A stretch of DNA of 64,000 nt from Candidatus Leucobacter sulfamidivorax (GTDB lineage: Bacteria; Actinomycetota; Actinomycetes; Actinomycetales; Microbacteriaceae), in NCBI GenBank assembly GCA_016771945.1, contig QZLF01000006.1, positions 1 through 64,000 of the forward strand, written 5' to 3'. The position numbers and the translations under genes are program-made. The notes under the pieces are model-generated. The model made no database searches, was not told the origin of the DNA, and worked only from the letters and a program-made list of their open reading frames with translations. Below are positions 8,982 to 18,800 of the stretch, piece after piece; the first letter of the stretch is position 1; the number at the start of each line of letters is the position of its first letter.

Positions 8982-9518
8982 ATGCAGCTGGAGTTCCGCA
9001 GCGCGCTCGATGCGCCCGAACTGCTCGCCGAGCCCGTCACGCGGGCGATCGCGGATCTCCCGGCGGACCGGGCCGCGCGCATCCGCGTCGCCCCAATCGA
9101 CGGCGGCCTCGCCGACACCGCGGAGTTCTGCGCCGCCTACGGGGTCGGGCTCGAGGCGTCGGCCAACTGCATCGTCGTGGCCGGCCGTCGCGGCGACGCG
9201 GTGCGCTACGCCGCCTGCGTGGTGCTCGCGACGACGCGCGCCGACGTGAACGGCGTCGTGCGGAGGCTGCTCGACGCTCGCCGTGCGAGCTTCGCCCCGA
9301 TGGACGAGGCGACCGCGCTCACCCGCATGGAGTACGGCGGCATCACGCCCCTCGGCGTGCCGGCGGAGTGGCGGGTGCTCGTCGACGCGCGCGTGCGCGA
9401 GGTGCCCGAGGCGATCATCGGCGCCGGCATCCGCGCGGCGAAGATCGCGCTGCCGGGCGAACTGCTCTGCTCCCTCCCCGGCGTCGAGGTGATCGAGGGG
9501 CTCGCGGCTGAGGTCTGA
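8982..9518 (+). CDS. YbaK/EbsC-type aminoacyl-tRNA deacylase-like protein
   Basis: A protein of 178 residues with the YbaK/ProX fold. The central GVGLEASANCIVVAG strand-turn and the substrate-pocket motif RMEYGGITPLGVP are characteristic of trans-editing proteins that hydrolyse mischarged tRNAs (for example Cys- or Ala-tRNA-Pro). The exact tRNA substrate cannot be told. I place the start at the ATG at 8982, preceded by the strong site AGGAGAAGGAG; an upstream in-frame ATG at 8949 would add an arginine run and has no site. Just upstream, 8910-8981 carries short imperfect repeats of AGATSGCCGT. Confidence 0.85.
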   Translation: MQLEFRSALDAPELLAEPVTRAIADLPADRAARIRVAPIDGGLADTAEFCAAYGVGLEASANCIVVAGRRGDAVRYAACVVLATTRADVNGVVRRLLDARRASFAPMDEATALTRMEYGGITPLGVPAEWRVLVDARVREVPEAIIGAGIRAAKIALPGELLCSLPGVEVIEGLAAEV

Positions 9519-9604
9519 TCGGCCGGCCGCCCGCTAGTCTGAGGTCAACCCGCGGGCCTGCCGCGAGGGCGTGCGGCCGGGCCGCGCCTCGAAAGGAGAT
9601 CGCC

Positions 9605-10027
9605 ATGATCCGCTTCCTGCTCACCCTGCTCGCGAATCTCGTCACCGCCGCGGTCGCGCTGCTGATCGCCTGGTGGATCCTGCCGGACCAGTGGATGACC
9701 GTGCAGTGGCACGGCTTCTTCATCGCGGTGGCGGTGCTCGCCCTGGTCCAGGCGATCATCGGCCCCTTCATCTTCAACGTGGCGCGCAAGCACGCCTCGG
9801 CCCTGCTCGGCGGCATCGGCCTCGTCTCGACCTTCGTCGCCCTGCTCGTCGCCTCGCTCTTCAACGGCGGGATCACGATCAGCGGCTGGGGCTGGGCGCT
9901 CGCGCCGCTCGTCGTGTGGATCATCACCGCCCTCGGCGGGTGGATCCTCGTCGGCCTCATCATCGAGCGGCGCTTCGATCGACGCGCCCGGGAAAAGGAG
10001 ATCCGCAGGGTCACGGGGGCCAGTTGA
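9605..10027 (+). CDS. Small four-helix membrane protein, superfamily IV holin-like
   Basis: A protein of 140 residues with four hydrophobic segments (about 4-27, 36-56, 67-88, 96-118) and a basic C-terminal tail (RRFDRRAREKE). This matches the 'phage holin family / mycobacterial 4-TMS holin-like' proteins that are common chromosomal genes in actinobacteria. There are no phage genes around it, so a lysis role is unlikely; the function is unknown. AAAGGAG stands before the ATG. The gene ends inside the start of the following ABC ATPase gene (TTGA overlap), suggesting translational coupling. Confidence 0.8.
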   Translation: MIRFLLTLLANLVTAAVALLIAWWILPDQWMTVQWHGFFIAVAVLALVQAIIGPFIFNVARKHASALLGGIGLVSTFVALLVASLFNGGITISGWGWALAPLVVWIITALGGWILVGLIIERRFDRRAREKEIRRVTGAS

Positions 10028-10716
10028 CGGACGCCGGGCCCGCACCGGACCCCCTGCTCCGCGCCGACGGCGCGGCGGTCGCGGTGGACGGGGCGACGCT
10101 GCTGCCGCCGACCTCGCTCGACGTCGTCCCGGGCGAGTGCGTGGCCGTGCTCGGCCCGAACGGCGCGGGCAAGACCACGCTGCTGCGCGTGCTGTCGGGG
10201 CGGCTGCGGGCGACGGCCGGCAGCGCGTCGCTGCGCGGCGCACCGCTCGACGAGCGGCGACGAGAGGTGCGCCGCGAGCTCTCGGTGCTGCTCGAGCCGC
10301 CCGCGCTCTACCCCGATCTGACGCTCGCCGAGAACCTGGCGTTCGTCGAGGCGGCCTGGTCCGGGGAGGCCGGCGCGGGCGGGCCCGACACCGCTCCCGG
10401 TTCCGAGCCGGGTCTCATCCCCGGCCTGGGGAGGGGCGCGCTCGACGCCTTCGGACTGCAGGCGCTGCGCGACCGCTTCCCGGACGAGCTCTCCAGCGGG
10501 CAGCGGCAGCTGAGCGCGCTCGCGGTGGCCTTCGCCCGTCCCGCGAGCGCGCTGCTGCTCGACGAGCCGGAGCAGCGCCTCGACCCCGACCGCCGCGGAC
10601 TGCTCGCCGAGGCGATGCTCGCCGCTCGCGGACGCGGAGCGGCCATCGTCTTCGCCTCGCACGACGCCGCGCTCGTCGACCGGGTCGCGGACCGGAGCAT
10701 CCGGATCGACGCATGA
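10024..10716 (+). CDS. ABC transporter ATP-binding protein
   Basis: A single nucleotide-binding domain of 230 residues. Walker A is GPNGAGKTT (44-52), the signature is LSSGQRQL, Walker B is LLLDEP and the switch histidine lies in FASHD. The likely start is the TTG at 10024, which overlaps the previous stop (TTGA) and follows a G-rich stretch; an internal GTG is less likely because it would remove the first strand of the domain. The next gene, overlapping by ATGA, is a large membrane protein that is presumably its partner. Direction and substrate are unknown, but the layout is that of an exporter with separate ATPase and permease. Confidence 0.86.
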   Translation: MTDAGPAPDPLLRADGAAVAVDGATLLPPTSLDVVPGECVAVLGPNGAGKTTLLRVLSGRLRATAGSASLRGAPLDERRREVRRELSVLLEPPALYPDLTLAENLAFVEAAWSGEAGAGGPDTAPGSEPGLIPGLGRGALDAFGLQALRDRFPDELSSGQRQLSALAVAFARPASALLLDEPEQRLDPDRRGLLAEAMLAARGRGAAIVFASHDAALVDRVADRSIRIDA

Positions 10717-12296
10717 CTGCTCGAGGCGTGAGCGGACGATCCGCCGATCGTGCGGCGCTCGCGGCCGCGCGCCGGGTGCTGCGCGGGCGGGCCGGCCTGC
10801 CGAGCCGCGCCGACCTCGCCTACGGCGTGTACCTGGCCGTCCTGCTGATCATCATCGTCGTCGCGCCGGTGATGCGCGCAGGGATCCTCGCGCTCGCGGA
10901 GGGACTTCCGGGCGAGGTCTCCCCGGAGCTCGCTGCGGCGATCGTCGCCGGTGCCGCAGCGCTGATCTCCCTCGCCGCGCTGACCGGCGCCCAGACCGGT
11001 CCCGCGCATGCGCGCCTGCCGGAGGTCGACCTGCTGCATACCTCGGCCCTGCCGCGCGGGCGGCTGCTCGCCCGGCCGCTCGCCCGCTCGTTCCTCGCGG
11101 CGGGTGCGGCCGGCGCGCTCCTCGCCGGGGTGCTCGCCGCGGCCCTGGCCCTGCGCGGCGGGCTCGGCAGCGACGCCAGGTCCGCCTTCGCGGCAGCGGG
11201 TGCGCTGCTCGGCGGCGGCGCGGGCATCGGTCTGCTCGCCGCGGCGGCGATGCTGCTCGGCCAGCTCGGCCGCGGTGCGCGCCGGACGGTCGCCGGTGCC
11301 TCCGGGCTGCTCGCGGCGGCTCTCTGCCTGCTCGCCGCCGTGCCGGACCCGGCGCCGCGCGAGTGGCTGCTCTCCTCGGCGTGGTCGATCCCGGTCCTGC
11401 TCCTCGTGCCGCTCGTGCTCGGCGTCGCGAGAGCCCTGTGCTCCCCGCCGCTCGCCGCGCGGCTGCAGGGTGAGACCCTCCGCGAGCAGTCGGTGCGCCT
11501 CGGCGCCGTCGGCGGACTCGCGCTGACGGGGGAGCTGCGGGCGGCCGCGAACCGGCTCGGGGCACCCGTGCGCACGGGCCGCGGGTGGCGCTGGCGCGTA
11601 CCGCGGAGGATCGCCGCGGCCGTGCTCGTTCGCGACCTCGTGGGCCTCGCGCGCACCCCGGCGCGCAGCCTCGCGGCACTCGCGGGGGCCGTCGCCGCCG
11701 GCGCGCTGCTCGGCAGTGCTCTGTTCGCCGGCGCGGGGTTCGGCGCCGCGGACTCCGTCGGTGTCGACTGGGGCGCAGCCGCGATCGTCGGTGCGTCCGC
11801 GACCCTCCTCGCCTACGCGGCGATCGGACCCTGGTGCCGCGGGCTGCGCGCCGCAGCCGAGACGGTCGGGGGTTTCGCCCTCACGCCGTCGCCGCCGGCC
11901 GCGCTGCTGCTCCGCCATGTCGTCGTGCCGGGAGCGCTCGCGGTGGTCTCGCTCGGGGGAGCCGCGGGCATCGCCTCGTCGTCCGCGCCGCTGCTCGCCG
12001 CATCCGCGGGAACCGTGACCGCGCTCGTCGCGCTGCTGCTGCGACTCGCCGGAGCGCTCAAGGGCCCGCTGCCGCAATCGCTGCTCGCGCCGGTGCCGAC
12101 GCCCGTGGGGGACATGTCGGGCGCCAATGTGGCGCTGTGGAGCATCGACGGCGTCGTGGCAGCGGTGCTCATCGGCGGCCTGCTCGCCGCCATCGCCTCC
12201 GCCTCCGCTCTCGGCGGCCTGCTCGCCGCCCCGGCCGTCCTGGCGCTGCTGGGCGCCTGGGCGGGTCTGCGGCTGCGCCGCGCCTCGGGCGGATAG
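10713..12296 (+). CDS. ABC-associated polytopic membrane protein (DUF6297-like)
   Basis: A protein of 527 residues, very rich in Ala, Gly and Leu, with about ten to twelve hydrophobic segments in two halves separated by a basic stretch around residues 255-295. The ATG at 10713 overlaps the ATPase stop (ATGA), so the pair is translationally coupled and this is the likely membrane subunit. The wording resembles DUF6297 proteins of Microbacteriaceae, which sit beside an ABC ATPase; no substrate is known. Low sequence complexity makes the family call less secure than the transporter call. Confidence 0.75.
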   Translation: MTARGVSGRSADRAALAAARRVLRGRAGLPSRADLAYGVYLAVLLIIIVVAPVMRAGILALAEGLPGEVSPELAAAIVAGAAALISLAALTGAQTGPAHARLPEVDLLHTSALPRGRLLARPLARSFLAAGAAGALLAGVLAAALALRGGLGSDARSAFAAAGALLGGGAGIGLLAAAAMLLGQLGRGARRTVAGASGLLAAALCLLAAVPDPAPREWLLSSAWSIPVLLLVPLVLGVARALCSPPLAARLQGETLREQSVRLGAVGGLALTGELRAAANRLGAPVRTGRGWRWRVPRRIAAAVLVRDLVGLARTPARSLAALAGAVAAGALLGSALFAGAGFGAADSVGVDWGAAAIVGASATLLAYAAIGPWCRGLRAAAETVGGFALTPSPPAALLLRHVVVPGALAVVSLGGAAGIASSSAPLLAASAGTVTALVALLLRLAGALKGPLPQSLLAPVPTPVGDMSGANVALWSIDGVVAAVLIGGLLAAIASASALGGLLAAPAVLALLGAWAGLRLRRASGG

Positions 12297-12421
12297 GCGA
12301 TCCGCCCCCTCCGCGGCCACAATGAGCCGGCCGTCTTGTACTGTGATGCCAGGGGCGCTCCGCCGCGTTCCGGGCAGGGGCATCCATGACCAGACTGGTA
12401 TCGCAGCGCTATCCTGAACTC

Positions 12422-13030
12422 ATGAGCTCGGAGCGCGCCGAACTCGACGCCCTGCTCGCGTCGAGCGTGCTGGTCCACATCGGGCTGGAGACCCTGGGCC
12501 GCCCGGTCGTCTTCCCGACGGGCTTCGCCGTGATCGACGGGGCGCTCGTGATCCACGGCTCGACGGGTTCCCGCTGGATGCGCGCGATCGTCGGCCAGGA
12601 CGTGTCGGCGACCGTGACCAGGCTGGAGGGCGTGCTCGTCGCCCGCAGCAACTACGAATCGGCGATGCTGTACCGCAGCGCGATGCTGTTCGGCCGTTTC
12701 GCGCCGGTCGAGGAGGATCGGAAGCGACGCGTGCTGGACGCCTTCTCCGACCGGATCCTGCCCGGGCGCAGCGCCGAGACCCGGCCCGCGACGAAGAAGG
12801 AGCTGGCGGCCACCATGGCGCTCGAGATGCCGATCGAGGAGTGGTCGCTGCGCATCCTCGACGCCTGGCCCGAGGATCCGGAGGAGGACGTCGCGGGCGA
12901 CGCCTGGGCCGGGCTCGTGCGATTCGGTCCGCCGTCCGCGCGGATCGACGCGGCACCCGATCTGCGCAGCGGGATCCCGGTGCCGCCCTCGGTCGAGGCC
13001 GTGGCCCGGCACCCCGAGCGGCTCGTCTGA
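12422..13030 (+). CDS. Pyridoxamine 5'-phosphate oxidase-like flavin-binding protein
   Basis: A protein of 202 residues with a split beta-barrel FMN-binding fold like COG3467 proteins (VVFPTGFAVIDGALVIHGSTGSRWM region, residues 27-55). Such proteins bind FMN or haem and are poorly characterised. I choose the ATG at 12422 because TATCCT (12410-12415) ends six bases before it, an ideal leaderless arrangement. The in-frame ATG at 12386 falls in the -35 region (ATGACC, 18 bases from the -10) and is probably not used; it would add 12 residues. The gene stands alone between the ABC pair and the lipocalin gene. Confidence 0.82.
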   Translation: MSSERAELDALLASSVLVHIGLETLGRPVVFPTGFAVIDGALVIHGSTGSRWMRAIVGQDVSATVTRLEGVLVARSNYESAMLYRSAMLFGRFAPVEEDRKRRVLDAFSDRILPGRSAETRPATKKELAATMALEMPIEEWSLRILDAWPEDPEEDVAGDAWAGLVRFGPPSARIDAAPDLRSGIPVPPSVEAVARHPERLV

Positions 13031-13063
13031 CCGCCCCGCATCACCATCGAGAGAGGACGCCGT

Positions 13064-14155
13064 ATGGCAGTGCACGACATCCCGAACACGCCGGAGAACC
13101 GCGAGAAGTTCGCCGAGGCCGGCAAGGCGCACCTCGGCGCGCTCGGCCTGAATGACGGCGTGGTCGAGGTGTGGGAGGACGGCTACCGCGCCGCCCGGAG
13201 CCCTCACGACACCTTCGAGTGGTGGTACTTCGACATGCACTTCGACGACGGCTCGACCCTCGTCGTCACCTTCTCGAACAAGCCGCAGACGGCGCCCTCG
13301 GGACCGGTCGCCCCGCAGCTGCTCGTGATCCGCCAGCAGCCGGACGGCACCAGCCGGCGTCAGGTCGTCGACTTCCCCGAGAGCGAGTTCAGCGCCTCGA
13401 CGGAGCGCTGCGACGTGCGGATCGGCCCCAGCACGGTCTCGGGCGACCTCGATCGCTACGAGCTGCACATCGAGGTCGACGGCCTCGTCGCCGACCTCTC
13501 GATCGAGCGCGGCGCTCCCTCCTGGCGGCCCGGCGCGGGCATCACCTTCTTCGACGCGGCCGAGAAGCACTACCTCGCGTGGGTGGTGCCGGTGCCCTAC
13601 GGCACGGTGACGGCGACGGTGGTCGAGGGCGGCGAGACGAAGCGCTTCGAGGGGTCCGCCTACCACGATCACAACTGGGGCAACAAGCTCATGGGTTCGT
13701 TCCTCGACCACTGGTACTGGGGCCGCGCCCATGTGGGGGAGTACACGCTCGTATACGTGCGCATGACCACGAAGTACGTCTTCCCGATCGGGCAGTACCA
13801 CCTGCCCACTTTCTACCTGGCGACGAAGGATCGCGTCATCACCGACGAGCTGCTGCCGCTGCGCCTCGTCACGAGCGGCGAGGTCGACGGCCCGGGGCAT
13901 CAGAGCTACCCGAGCCGCATGGAGTGGAGCTGGGAGACCGAGCGCGGGCGCATCTCGTTCACCGCGACCAACCCGCGGCTCATCGAGGCGATCGACATGG
14001 CCGAGGAGCGGCACGGCATCCAGAAGCTGATCCACGCGAACGAGCACCCGATGTACTACGACTTCAACGCCGACTTCGAGCTCACGATCGACCTCGACGA
14101 TCTCAAGGACCACGCGACGGGCCGCACGCTCTATGAGAAGATGATGTTCCGCTGA
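13064..14155 (+). CDS. CrtC/AttH-like lipocalin-domain protein
   Basis: A protein of 363 residues with the tandem-lipocalin plan of the hydroxyneurosporene synthase (CrtC)/AttH/Svf1 group. The first barrel carries FEWWYFDMHFDDGSTLVV near residue 48, and the second opens at the conserved YHDHNWGN motif near 203, followed by DHWYWGRAH. CrtC hydrates carotenoids, but no other carotenoid gene is in the window and most actinobacterial homologues are unassigned. Catalysis on some lipid or isoprenoid is therefore only a suggestion. GAGAGGACGCC precedes the ATG. It converges on the HNH gene 90 bases away. Confidence 0.8.
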   Translation: MAVHDIPNTPENREKFAEAGKAHLGALGLNDGVVEVWEDGYRAARSPHDTFEWWYFDMHFDDGSTLVVTFSNKPQTAPSGPVAPQLLVIRQQPDGTSRRQVVDFPESEFSASTERCDVRIGPSTVSGDLDRYELHIEVDGLVADLSIERGAPSWRPGAGITFFDAAEKHYLAWVVPVPYGTVTATVVEGGETKRFEGSAYHDHNWGNKLMGSFLDHWYWGRAHVGEYTLVYVRMTTKYVFPIGQYHLPTFYLATKDRVITDELLPLRLVTSGEVDGPGHQSYPSRMEWSWETERGRISFTATNPRLIEAIDMAEERHGIQKLIHANEHPMYYDFNADFELTIDLDDLKDHATGRTLYEKMMFR

Positions 14156-14245
14156 GCCGCGTGCTCGCCTGGGCGGGCCTGCCGCCGCCGCGGGCCGCCG
14201 CCGCGCCGTCGCGCTTCCGCGCCTCGGCGGAGAGGCCGTCCCGCA

Positions 14246-15625
14246 TCAGGGAGGCTGCTCGGGTCCCGGAACCGGACGGAAGCGCACGCTGCTGCTCGGA
14301 GCATCGCGGTAGCGGCGTCCGCTCGGGGCCGTCCATTCGTAGACGCCTCCGGCTTCCTGCTTCGCCTTCCATCCCGAGCCGCGGAGGAACTCGAAGTGCT
14401 TCAGCACATGGTGCCGTCGGCAGAGGTGCCCGGTGTTCTCGGGTGACGTGGGTCCGCCCTCCGCCGCCGGAATCGTGTGGTCGACATCGCAGTGGTCGAG
14501 CCGGCGCGTGCAGCCGAGGAAGCGGCAGTGCTGGTCGCGGGCGCCCAGCAAGCGCCTGAGGTCTTCGCTCGGACGGTAGCGGTCGACCGCGAGCACCGCC
14601 CCGCTGATGGGATGGGTGAGCACCCGTTCCCACGCGGGCGCGGCGCCGACGAGCCGCCGTGCGGTGCGCGCATCGATCGGCCCGTAGCCCGCGAGTTCCG
14701 CGGGGCCCAGGTGCGGCTGCGCGCCCGTGCCGGTCGCTCCGGCCAGCGTGAGCACGGGAACGGATACCTGCACCCGCGCGGTGATCGAGTCGAGAGGATC
14801 GCCGGCGACGAACGCGGCATCGTCCCGGTCGGAGTCGGGCGCGCCGGTCAGCAGCAGTCCGACGAAGGCGTCCGCCTGCGCCTGACGGGGAGTGCGCGCA
14901 TCGGCGCCGGAGGAAGTCGTGGCAGCGCCGTCGACGAGCGAGGCCCGCCGAGCCGCGTACGCGATACGTGCGAGGCGGTCCTTGATGGCATGGGCCTCGA
15001 CTGCGCCCACGGTCGCGATCACGTCGGCCATCCCGTCGTCCAGGTCGACGACGCGAACTCCGCGGCGCGCCCGCGCCTCCCGGTGCCGCTCCTCGAGGGA
15101 GTACTCGGCGAAGTGCTCGGCGATGCGCCTCGCATGCGCACGCAGCTGCCGAGGGGTGAGATCGAGCGCGAGCGGCAGCACCTCGGCCTCGTAGGCCGCA
15201 CGGGCCCGGGCGTCGACGATGATCCGCCCGGCCTCCGCGACCACCCGGGTGTGCGGCAGCGAGACGCGGCCCTCGGCGAGCTCGCCCGCCGTGGCCGGAT
15301 AGCGACCGACCAGCTCATCCGCGTGCGCCATGAGATTCGCTGCCGAGACGTGCCCCGTGCGCAGCGCCGCGGCGACCTCGGCCTCGATCGCGCGGTGCAC
15401 CATCTCGCCGTGATCCGGGTGCCCCTCGTCCGCGGCGATCTGCGAGCCGAGTCGGCTCAACCCCGCGAGCTGCGATGCCTTGAGATAGTCGAGCCGTCGG
15501 ATCATCGTCTCGATCGCCTCGACCGCGCTCACGCCCGCGGCCAGCGCCTCGCGGTGCTGGTCGGCGAGTGCCTGGGGAAGCCGATCTCTCATGAATACAT
15601 CACAGCAGACACCACCGACATTCAT
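14246..15625 (-). CDS. DUF222 / HNH endonuclease-domain protein
   Basis: A protein of 459 residues with an N-terminal helical DUF222 region (about 20-330) and a C-terminal HNH nuclease motif (about 363-410): CRFLGCTRRLDHCDVDH, then NTGHLCRRHHVLKH, with the Cys pair and His residues in place. These proteins are abundant and multicopy in actinobacteria, and may be DNA-acting selfish or recombination-linked enzymes; their biological role is unproven. The ATG at 15625 has no clear ribosome site; an ATG 33 bases downstream (residue 12) follows GGTGGTGTC and is a fair alternative. It is divergent from smc. Confidence 0.88.
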   Translation of the reverse strand: MNVGGVCCDVFMRDRLPQALADQHREALAAGVSAVEAIETMIRRLDYLKASQLAGLSRLGSQIAADEGHPDHGEMVHRAIEAEVAAALRTGHVSAANLMAHADELVGRYPATAGELAEGRVSLPHTRVVAEAGRIIVDARARAAYEAEVLPLALDLTPRQLRAHARRIAEHFAEYSLEERHREARARRGVRVVDLDDGMADVIATVGAVEAHAIKDRLARIAYAARRASLVDGAATTSSGADARTPRQAQADAFVGLLLTGAPDSDRDDAAFVAGDPLDSITARVQVSVPVLTLAGATGTGAQPHLGPAELAGYGPIDARTARRLVGAAPAWERVLTHPISGAVLAVDRYRPSEDLRRLLGARDQHCRFLGCTRRLDHCDVDHTIPAAEGGPTSPENTGHLCRRHHVLKHFEFLRGSGWKAKQEAGGVYEWTAPSGRRYRDAPSSSVRFRPVPGPEQPP

Positions 15626-15832
15626 GGGCGATGCATGCGGTGATCACGGCGAGGGCAACCACGGCGACGGAGCCGGAACCGGAGCGCTGGTGCCCGATGC
15701 CCGAAGCCGGAGAAGGGGCCGAGCCCGTGCGTTGCGCCCCGCGTGCGCTCCTGACCCGGGATAGGGTGAGCGGAGAGTAGGGTAGAGGATCGACGGAGAG
15801 AACAGCGGAGCGAAGGCGCGAAGGAGGCGACG

Positions 15833-18800
15833 TTGCACCTGAAGAGCCTCACGCTCAAGGGATTCAAGTCCTTCGCGCAGCCGACCGTCTTCCAGTTCGA
15901 ACCGGGCGTCACCGCGATCGTCGGGCCCAACGGCTCGGGCAAGTCGAACGTCGTCGACGCGCTCGCCTGGGTCATGGGCGAGCAGGGGGCCAAGACCCTC
16001 CGCGGCGGGAAGATGGAAGACGTCATCTTCGCGGGGACGAGCACGAGAGGCCCGCTCGGCCGCGCCGAGGTCAGGCTCACGATCGACAACAGCGACGGCG
16101 CCCTGCCGATCGAGTACACCGAGGTCACGATCAGTCGCACGCTCTTCCGCAACGGATCGAGCGAGTACGCCATCAATGGCGAGAACTGCCGTCTGCTCGA
16201 CGTGCAGGAGCTGCTGAGCGACTCGGGCCTCGGTCGCGAGATGCACGTCATCGTCGGCCAGGGGCAGCTCGACGCGGTGCTGCGCGCGACGCCCGAGGAC
16301 AGAAGGGGCTTCATCGAGGAGGCCGCGGGCATCCTGAAGCACCGCCGCCGCAAGGAGCGCACCCTGCGCAAGCTCGAGGCGATGGAGACGAACCTCACCC
16401 GGCTGAACGACCTGGCCGGTGAGATCCGCCGCCAGCTGAAGCCGCTGGGGCGCCAGGCCGAGGTCGCGAAGCAGGCGCAGGAGATCGCAGCCGAGGTGCG
16501 CGACGCCAAGGCCCGCCTGCTCGCGGACGACGTGGCGCGGCTGCGCCGTGAGCTCGACGAGCTCGCGAAGGACGAGGCGGAGCGGCACAGCGAGCGCATC
16601 GTGCTGCAGGAGCAGCTCGAGCAGAAGCAGCTGCGGATCCAGCGTCTCGAGCAGGACCAGCAGAGCGAGGAGCTCGACGCCGCCCGGCGCGTCACCATCG
16701 CGCTCGAAGGATCGCAGAGCCGTCTGCGCGGGGTGCTGGCCCAGGCGCAGCAGCGCCTCACCTTCCTCGCCACGCAGGCGGAGGCGCCGGAGCTCGCGAA
16801 CCGCCTCACCCGCGGCGCCGTCGACGAGGCGGGGCAGGAGGCCGAGAGCCTCGGCGAGCTCATCCCCGCGGCCGAGGTCGCCGGGCAGGAGGCGGGCGAC
16901 GCGACCCGCCGGGCCCAGGGCGCGCTCGACGCCATCGACGAGCACCTGGCGGCGCAGAGCGCGCTCGTCTCGAAGCACGACCTCGAGCTCTCGAAGCTGC
17001 GCGGGCAGGCCGAGGCGGCGGAGCAGAAGCGCGGCGCCGTGGCGCAGGAGGTCGCGCGCCGCGAGAGCGCCGTGCAGCAGGCCGAGGAGCGCGCCGCCGA
17101 GGCCCGCAGCGCCCTCGCCGCCTTCGAGGACTCGCTCGAGCAGGGGGAGGCCCCCGAGGGCGGGCTCGACGAGGCCTATCGCGCGGCCCAGGAGGCGCAG
17201 GCCGAGGCCGAGCGCCGGCGCGACGAGGCGCGGGATCGACTGCACGGCCTGGAGCAGGAGCGTGCGGGGCTCGACGCCCGCATCGGCGCCCTCGCCCGGT
17301 CCCTCGACCAGCGCGACGCCTCGGGCGCGCTGCTCGCCGAGGCGCCGCGGGGCATCCGCGGCCGAGTCGCCGACCACGTGCGCGTCGCCGAGGGCCACGA
17401 GGCCGCCGTGGGCGCGGCCCTCGGGGCGTACGCCGACGCGCTGCTCGCGGAGTCCCAGAGCGATGCGGGCGAGGTGGTCCGCGCGGCCCGCGAGCGGGAC
17501 CTCGGCCGACTGCGCGCGGTGATCGCGCGCGGGGGAGGGGCGCTCGCCCCGGACGCCCCGAGCGTCGACGGCCTCACACGAGCGAGCGACGTGCTGCTCG
17601 AGGCGCCGGAGGGCGTCTACGGGCTGCTGGCCCGCAGCTATCTCGCGGACGACATCGCCGCCGCCGTCGCGGGCGCGGCGACCCTGTGCGAGCGGTGGCC
17701 CGCCGAGAGCTTCACGATCGTCACGAGCTCCGGCGATGTCCTCACCCAGCACACGCTCACGGGCGGATCCGGCCAGGCCCCCTCGCGCGTCGAGCTCATC
17801 GCCGACCGCGAGCAGGCGGAGCACCGCCGCGACGCGCTCGCCGCGGAGATCGAGGAGGCCGATGCGGAGCTCGCCGAGCTGCGCGAGGCGGCGGCGCGCG
17901 CGAAGCTCGCCGCCGAGCGCGCCTTCGCCGAGCTGCGCGCCGCGGACGCGCGCATCGCCGAGGTGGCGGAGCAGCGCAACCGGCTCTCGGTGCGGGCCGA
18001 GGCCGGGCAGGCCGAGGCCGAGCGCGCCCGGCAGGCGCTCGCCGAGGTGGCGGGCGCCGAGGCCGAGGCCGCCGAGGCCGTCGCCCGCGCGGCGCAGGCG
18101 CTCGCCGAGGCCGAGGCCCGGCCGAGGCCGATCCTCGACGCCTCCCAGCGGGACGGGCTCTTCGGCGAGGTGGAGCGGGCGCGCGCCGTCGAGGTGGATC
18201 GCCGGCTCGAGCTCGAGACCGCCCGCGAGCGGGCGCGCGCCGCCGAGGCCCGGCACCGCATGCTCGAGAGCCAGTTCGAGGCCGAGCGGGTCGCCGCGGA
18301 GGAGGCCGCCCGTCGTGCCGTGCTGCGGGCCCGGCAGGTCGCGCGCGCCGAGCGCGTCGCCGAGCTGCTGCCCGGCATCCAGGCCGCCTGCGACCGCTCG
18401 CTCGCCGAGGCCCGGCTGGCCCAGCAGGCCGCGGAGCAGGAGCGCGCCCGGCACAGCCAGGAGCTCACGCTGCTGCGCTCGGAGGAGTCGGAGGTGCGCC
18501 AGCGCCTGCAGGCGCTCACGGAGCGGGTGCACGGCGCCGAGCTCAAGAGCTACGAGCGCAAGCTGCAGCTCTCCGCGCTGCTCGAGCGCGCGGGGGCCGA
18601 GCTCGGGCTCGTCGAGGACGTGCTGATCGCCGAGTACGGCCCCGATCAGCCGGTCATCTCGACGAGCTCGACGACCGGATCGCCGCAGGTCGAGCTTGTC
18701 GAGACCGGGGGCGAGCAGCCGGCTGAGGCCGGAGGCGAGCAGCCCACGGGCATCCCCTTCGTCCGCTCCGAGCAGGAGCAGCGCCTGCGCCGCGCCGAGA

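Noticed and set aside
9605..10027. Possible prophage remnant because of the holin-like protein
   Set aside because: No integrase, capsid, lysin or attachment repeats nearby, and the gene is coupled to an ABC ATPase. Such holin-like genes are ordinary in actinobacteria.
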